Assembly: GCF_001653235.2 (NCBI RefSeq)
Contig: NC_035790.1
Location: 5,828,001 to 5,892,000 of the forward strand
Direction: 5' to 3'
DNA: 64,000 nucleotides
Origin: Pochonia chlamydosporia 170
Taxonomy: Eukaryota; Ascomycota; Sordariomycetes; Hypocreales; Clavicipitaceae
A program made the position numbers and the translations under genes. Below, one piece after another: positions 59,747 through 64,000 of this stretch. The notes beneath the pieces were generated by a model that saw nothing but the letters and a program-made list of their open reading frames with translations, did no database searches and was not told the origin of the DNA. Numbering within the stretch: position 1 is the first letter of the stretch; every line of letters begins with the position of its first letter.

Positions 59747-61867
59747 ATGGACAAATACCAGTATGAACCGCTGCCTTCCAACGGCAAGCATATCAGACTT
59801 GTGGTTCTACACCCTCGCGTGGCCTCGCGCCCCGATGACATCCGAATCACGATCGCCAACACACCCCTGGAAGCTGGACAACGGCTATGGCCATCCTTCA
59901 TGGCTCTATCGTACGTGTGGGGAGACACAAACAACAGACCAGATATCAAAGTCATCAAGTCGGCCGACGATTCAGACTCCGAAGACGTCGTCTCCGCAAA
60001 GAGAATCTCAGTGACAGCCAATCTAGCAGAAGCACTCAAGTACCTGCCCTATGCCGACAGCCACATTATCCTCTGGATCGATGCCCTCTGCATAAACCAA
60101 GACGACCTGGAGGAGCGCGCGCAACAAGTCAAACTCATGGCAGAGATATACTCCTCTGCCGAACGGGTCCTCGCATGGGTCGGACCAAGTTCACACAACA
60201 GCAACGTCGCTCTAAACATGTTCCACCGCATAGCCGACTCCATCGACGTCGACGTGGACAGCCCCTCGCTTGAGATTCGTCGCAAGGAGTCAAAGTGGAC
60301 AAAGGAGAGTGACACGGCTGCAATGTATTTCCAACTCCTGCTGGACCCTCAGTTCCCCTTACCTTGGGATGGACCTGAAACCCAAGCCTTCGAGGCCTTT
60401 TTCGACAGGTCCTGGTTCGGGAGGCTGTGGGCTCGGCAGGAAATCACACTGGGCGCAAAGGACGCCCTCATACTATGCGGTTCTTCGTCCATGGAGTGGG
60501 CAAAATTTAAAAAGGCAGCTATTTTTCTAAGCAAAAAGGCCAAGGATGTGAACAATCCTCGGTTCCAGCAGTACTCTGATAGAATGAGTCTCGTGGCAGA
60601 CACTGTCTCGCACCGGGGGCCGGCACGGCTCGGTGCCCTGCTGCGGCAGATGCAGTGTACGGAATGTGCGGATCCCCGCGATAGAGTCTACGGCATCATG
60701 GGTATTTTTCCAGCTGTTTCGCAAGGTCTAGTGGAAAAGATACAGCTCGATTACACAAAGCCCGTGGTTCAAGTGTACAAGGAATTGGTCCTCGCTGAGA
60801 TGGAGGTGACATGCAGAGCCGATCTGCTGTCGGAGTGTCGATTGGCAGACTCCACTTCCCCGGATTGGCGTCCTTCATGGGTACCGAACTGGACGGTGAG
60901 GCGGCAGCGGCACTTGGTCATGTCGGACCAATTTGCGGATGGGCAGTCGACCGTGGCGGCGTGTGTCGAAGGGGAAAGTTTAAGGATCAAAGGTGTTTGC
61001 GCTGCTACAGTTGTGGATGTTGTTCCAATCGTCATTCAGGACGCGGCGGCGGCGACCTCGCCGGTACCTCCGGTGGTGACGCTGATCAAGAGACTTGCTA
61101 CAAAGCTTGATCTTTCTGAAGAAGCGAGGTACCAGTCTTCACAAGGGAATAGTATTCTTGAAGCGCTGTGTTACGTATTTGCTGGTGGTAGCAGTCATGT
61201 TGCAGAACATCTGTCGGATGAGCGGATGACGGTGGGAACGCCCAGCATAGCGCAGTTTATGCGCTTCGTCAAGTTCGCTCTCGCTTTTGATATCGACGAT
61301 GCCTCGACTCGAGAGCTAAGCCAGGAGTTAAGATCGGATATCTTGCTCTGCATGGGCGTTCTGGCGCAGGCCTGCCAGGATAGATCACTGGTCATTATGG
61401 AGGGAGGGTATATCGGGATGGGGCCAGTGCTCGCACAACCTGGGGACCAGATTGCCGTGATCCTCGGCTGTACAGCTCCATTGGTTTTAAGGTCCTCACA
61501 TATATCGAATCCAAGGGTGTCTGGCAACGATGATACCTTTACTGTTGTTGGACCTTGCGATGTGTTTGGGTTGGACTGGGGACAGGCTCTTCTAGGTCCT
61601 TTACCAGAGGGAATGCGTCTTATATGGAGTCCGTCTGCGCCAAACGGAGATGCCAGCCCGGCATTCAGGAATAAGACTACAGGAGAAGACACGTTGTTGG
61701 ATCCCAGAATCGACTGGGACTTGCTCCGTGTTGAAGGCAAGGAGTATGCATTTGTGAAGGCAGCTTCTACGACTGGCGCAGCAGGCGATGTGACCATGTA
61801 CAAGAGACCTGATGCGGCGTATTTTGAGAATAAAGGCATCAAGCTGAGAGACTTTAATCTAGTATAG
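59747..61867 (+). CDS. HET-domain protein (heterokaryon-incompatibility type)
   Basis: Intronless, 706 residues. HET domains act in fungal non-self recognition and can trigger regulated cell death, but most HET proteins, including this one, have no assigned partner. The domain spans about residues 48-240: FMALSYVWGD near its start, ITVTANL-like SVTANLAEALKYL, then the signature LWIDALCINQDD, QQVKLMAEIYSSAERVLAWVG, and FFDRSWFGRLWARQEITLG. The middle carries CADPRDRVYGIMGIF, the usual post-HET motif. The C-terminal region has IMEGGYIGMGPVLAQPGDQIAVILGCTAPLVLR-type sequence common to solo HET proteins. No NACHT, WD40 or ankyrin repeats follow, so this is a solo HET protein. The ATG at 59747 (CGACAATGGAC) is the first in frame and begins just before the conserved YEPLP start. 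Confidence 0.93.
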   Translation: MDKYQYEPLPSNGKHIRLVVLHPRVASRPDDIRITIANTPLEAGQRLWPSFMALSYVWGDTNNRPDIKVIKSADDSDSEDVVSAKRISVTANLAEALKYLPYADSHIILWIDALCINQDDLEERAQQVKLMAEIYSSAERVLAWVGPSSHNSNVALNMFHRIADSIDVDVDSPSLEIRRKESKWTKESDTAAMYFQLLLDPQFPLPWDGPETQAFEAFFDRSWFGRLWARQEITLGAKDALILCGSSSMEWAKFKKAAIFLSKKAKDVNNPRFQQYSDRMSLVADTVSHRGPARLGALLRQMQCTECADPRDRVYGIMGIFPAVSQGLVEKIQLDYTKPVVQVYKELVLAEMEVTCRADLLSECRLADSTSPDWRPSWVPNWTVRRQRHLVMSDQFADGQSTVAACVEGESLRIKGVCAATVVDVVPIVIQDAAAATSPVPPVVTLIKRLATKLDLSEEARYQSSQGNSILEALCYVFAGGSSHVAEHLSDERMTVGTPSIAQFMRFVKFALAFDIDDASTRELSQELRSDILLCMGVLAQACQDRSLVIMEGGYIGMGPVLAQPGDQIAVILGCTAPLVLRSSHISNPRVSGNDDTFTVVGPCDVFGLDWGQALLGPLPEGMRLIWSPSAPNGDASPAFRNKTTGEDTLLDPRIDWDLLRVEGKEYAFVKAASTTGAAGDVTMYKRPDAAYFENKGIKLRDFNLV

Positions 61868-63484
61868 GCCACTGGGAACAAGGTTCAAAGAAAGTTAGTT
61901 GTACAGCATTGTGGTGATGGCTTTTACGGATGACTACCACAACGATTTAATTGGAGACGCTCGCCTCGTATTTACCACCACATATCAATACCATTATCAA
62001 TTAATCAATCATACGAATATACAGAGTCAAAGTCACTAATCTCATCAATGACGTGGCGGAGTTGTCTACCCTCATGACTTTCAATCGGGTCAACTCGGGA
62101 GGAGAGACCCTGACGCGGAGGGCGTGCAAATAATCAGACGATCCTATTCCTCGATTTCACTGATCGATCAACGGCTGAACGGTCAAACATCAGGCCAACC
62201 AGCAGGCTGTCGGACTTTACAAGCATCGGAAACATGCGCGAACGCTCTTCGAGGTCGCAGGCATTCAATGAGACGCCGGGGCAAATTGCCAACCCCTGCT
62301 GGTATCGGCGAGTACATCAGACAGTTCAATACGGAATGCAGATAAATTAATTAAATTAATCTACGTAGTTTAAAATCATGTATCGTCACTGAAATAGTCA
62401 GTAGCACAAACAAAGCACAAAGACTTTGCGACCAGACATGTCAATACTAAAACGCAAAGACAAGCTTGCCGCATGCGGACCCGACTGTCAATGAATGCGA
62501 ATGCGGCACTGTTGGTTTTGCGGGGTTCCATGTTGGGACTCGACAGAGGAAAGCTTGTGAAAGAGACTGGAAGACGCGGGGGCGGTGTCTTTGTTGGATG
62601 CCGGGAACAGCGACCGTGTCAAAAGTCCGGTCTCAAAATGGGACCAACTAAAATTAAAAAGAAAAATGAAAGAAGTGTCAAAAATAATTAATTTTTGGCA
62701 ATATTAAAATAATCACCGAGTGTTGTTCTGTTCCCCATCCGTGCGCACGATGCACGTCGACGATGATGGGGCACGAAAAAGACCAGGGATGCATGGATGG
62801 ATCGTGGGCGGCCATGTGAAAGCACTTGAGATCAAATGTCGGCTCATCATGTGCGTGCGTTGTCTGGTGGTTGATGATTTGATGGCTGCTTTGTACTTTG
62901 TGTTTACCTGTGTACTTGTTGATAGTTCTGTTTACAGGTATGAGGAGGCTATTGCGGCGTTCAACATGAAGCCCGATGGATTAGCAAATACTGACGACAG
63001 ACACTGCAAAATCATCCGACAAACTACATGTCCTTGCATCACTGTGGTGTAAGTCTCTGGTAACATTGAGCCCACACACTATTGTCGTGGATGCACACCG
63101 GTTCCGATCTTAGCAGAGACACAACATATCGCCCGCCCTCCTCTTTGTTCATCGGTTCCGATGAGCAGTTCGCCCGACTGAGACAATCGATGCATGACAA
63201 CAACTCGGCCCAGAAATTAAAACACCACATGTGCTCTACTGACGGAGTTATCCATGATCAACGCCGATGTAGGCATTTCCAGGAGAACATGCGGTCCGCC
63301 ACGGCCCAAAAGAGGCTTGACTTACACCACCGAGCTTTGGCGTTGATCACACGGCTCTTACAATACAACAGGCAACCACGCTGCGGTATTGTCAATGGCA
63401 AAATTTCAGGCAGTCAGTCAGCCAAAGACACGAGACCAGTGATGCAGTGCCATCTAATGCCATCGGCTCATGCCGCCAGCTCCA
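61868..63484. other. Intergenic region downstream of the HET gene
   Basis: About 1.6 kb. AT-rich patches occur at 62340-62370 (AATTAATTAAATTAAT) and 62640-62720. The plus-strand frame 63082-63534 begins at a TTG, has no domain, and overlaps the candidate small gene on the other strand. No supported gene. Confidence 0.45.
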
Positions 63485-63816
63485 TCACCAAATCGCCTGT
63501 TCAACGACCCAGCGCGGGCCGCCGTATGCCGTGAGCCACAACAGCATCTAAAGAATACAAAAACAAAATGAAACTAAAAGAAAAGAAATACCACGCGCCA
63601 TTCGCTTTCCGTATTGAGCAGACGCACGCTCAAGAAGGTGCATATTTAGAAACTCACCGACTTTGAAGGACACGAGAATAGTGCACAGCTGCCGACAAGC
63701 TTGGCTTGAGCGTGCATCTTTTCTCTCGTAGTATTACTGGATCCGGAGGGGTAAGGCGCGCAAAGTGCTACGAAAGGGGAAAGCAGACGGTTTGAGAAGC
63801 CTGGAGCTTGAGCCAT
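63485..63816 (-). CDS. Candidate two-exon small protein, 73 residues
   Basis: Not recognised. Exon 1 runs 63816-63658 (MAQAPGFSNRLLSPFVALCA ..., 53 codons) and stops soon after a strong GTGAGT donor. A TTCTTTAG acceptor at 63548 opens exon 2 (63547-63485), which adds 20 residues (MLLWLTAYGGPRWVVEQAIW) in phase 0 and ends in TGA. The start is in the CCGCAAAATGGC context, preceded by about 100 bp of C/A-rich leader (CACACACTACATC, ACGAACAAACCAACC) and a weak TATA-like AAATATAGCC near 63930, which looks like a genuine fungal promoter. Against it: the product is short, has no known domain, and more exons may follow with other splicing. Confidence 0.35.
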
Positions 63817-64000
63817 TTTGCGGGGAGAGCAAAGGAAACACGGTTGGTTTGTTCGTGTAGAGTGGTGTTATGATGTAGTGTGTGCTTTGGCTTGATGTGA
63901 GTGAATGACTCGGTGCAGGGACAGTGACGGCTATATTTGAATGGGATGTACAGTGCTGTGCAGGTATTTACAATGCGTTTGTTTAAAATAATACAAGTGT
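63817..64000 (-). promoter_or_regulatory. Putative promoter and leader of the small minus-strand gene
   Basis: On the minus strand, a CAAATATAGCC element and a C/A-rich leader precede the ATG at 63816. Assigned by position and composition only. Confidence 0.3.

Noticed and set aside
61195..61881. 228-codon minus-strand open frame
   Set aside because: Antisense to the 3' half of the HET gene; no domain of its own.
63082..63534. 150-codon plus-strand frame near the right edge
   Set aside because: It begins at a TTG, is His/Arg/Ser-rich without a domain, and overlaps the better-supported minus-strand candidate.

Overview
The window is nuclear DNA of a filamentous ascomycete. Its protein-coding genes have short spliceosomal introns (56-174 nt, one of 488 nt) with GTAAGT/GTATGT-type donors and CTAAC/CTAAT-like branch sites. 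The products are typical fungal housekeeping proteins plus one HET-domain protein. Protein flavour suggests a Sordariomycete, perhaps Hypocreales; that placement is inference, not proof. I saw no tRNA, rRNA, CRISPR array or intact transposon.

Layout. 0.4-2.3 kb (+): protein farnesyltransferase beta subunit (five exons). 2.3-8.2 kb: intergenic. 8.2-9.0 kb (+): a small protein with a double-stranded-RNA-binding-like fold. 9-14.3 kb: intergenic. 14.3-31.6 kb is the gene-dense part: GDP-mannose pyrophosphorylase (+), glycerol kinase (-), an unrecognised protein whose frame is broken by an in-frame TAG (+), a histidine-phosphatase (phosphoglycerate-mutase-like) protein (-), then VPS27 (ESCRT-0, -) head-to-head with a DOA4-like rhodanese/ubiquitin hydrolase (+). 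31.6-34.0 kb (-): long-chain acyl-CoA synthetase. 34-55.4 kb: about 21 kb with no gene that I can support, carrying microsatellites, a 41-nt poly(A) tract and scattered open fragments. 55.4-57.1 kb (+): MKS1-like regulator with a GATA_AreA-type domain. 59.7-61.9 kb (+): intronless HET-domain protein, with a weak divergent open frame beside it. 63.5-63.8 kb (-): possible two-exon 73-residue gene.

Functional links. VPS27 and DOA4 act in the same multivesicular-body pathway: cargo capture and ubiquitin recovery. Their divergent arrangement over a ~2.06 kb shared upstream region is the clearest functional pairing here. Farnesyltransferase, GDP-mannose synthesis, glycerol kinase and acyl-CoA synthetase are ordinary membrane, wall and lipid metabolism genes with no sign of a biosynthetic cluster.

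I did not find a convincing new multi-gene system. The observations most worth a check are the in-frame TAG in the 19.25-20.47 kb gene, the small dsRNA-binding-like protein, the VPS27/DOA4 pairing, the 21 kb gene-poor stretch, and a ~45 bp element shared by the upstream regions of VPS27 and the acyl-CoA synthetase.
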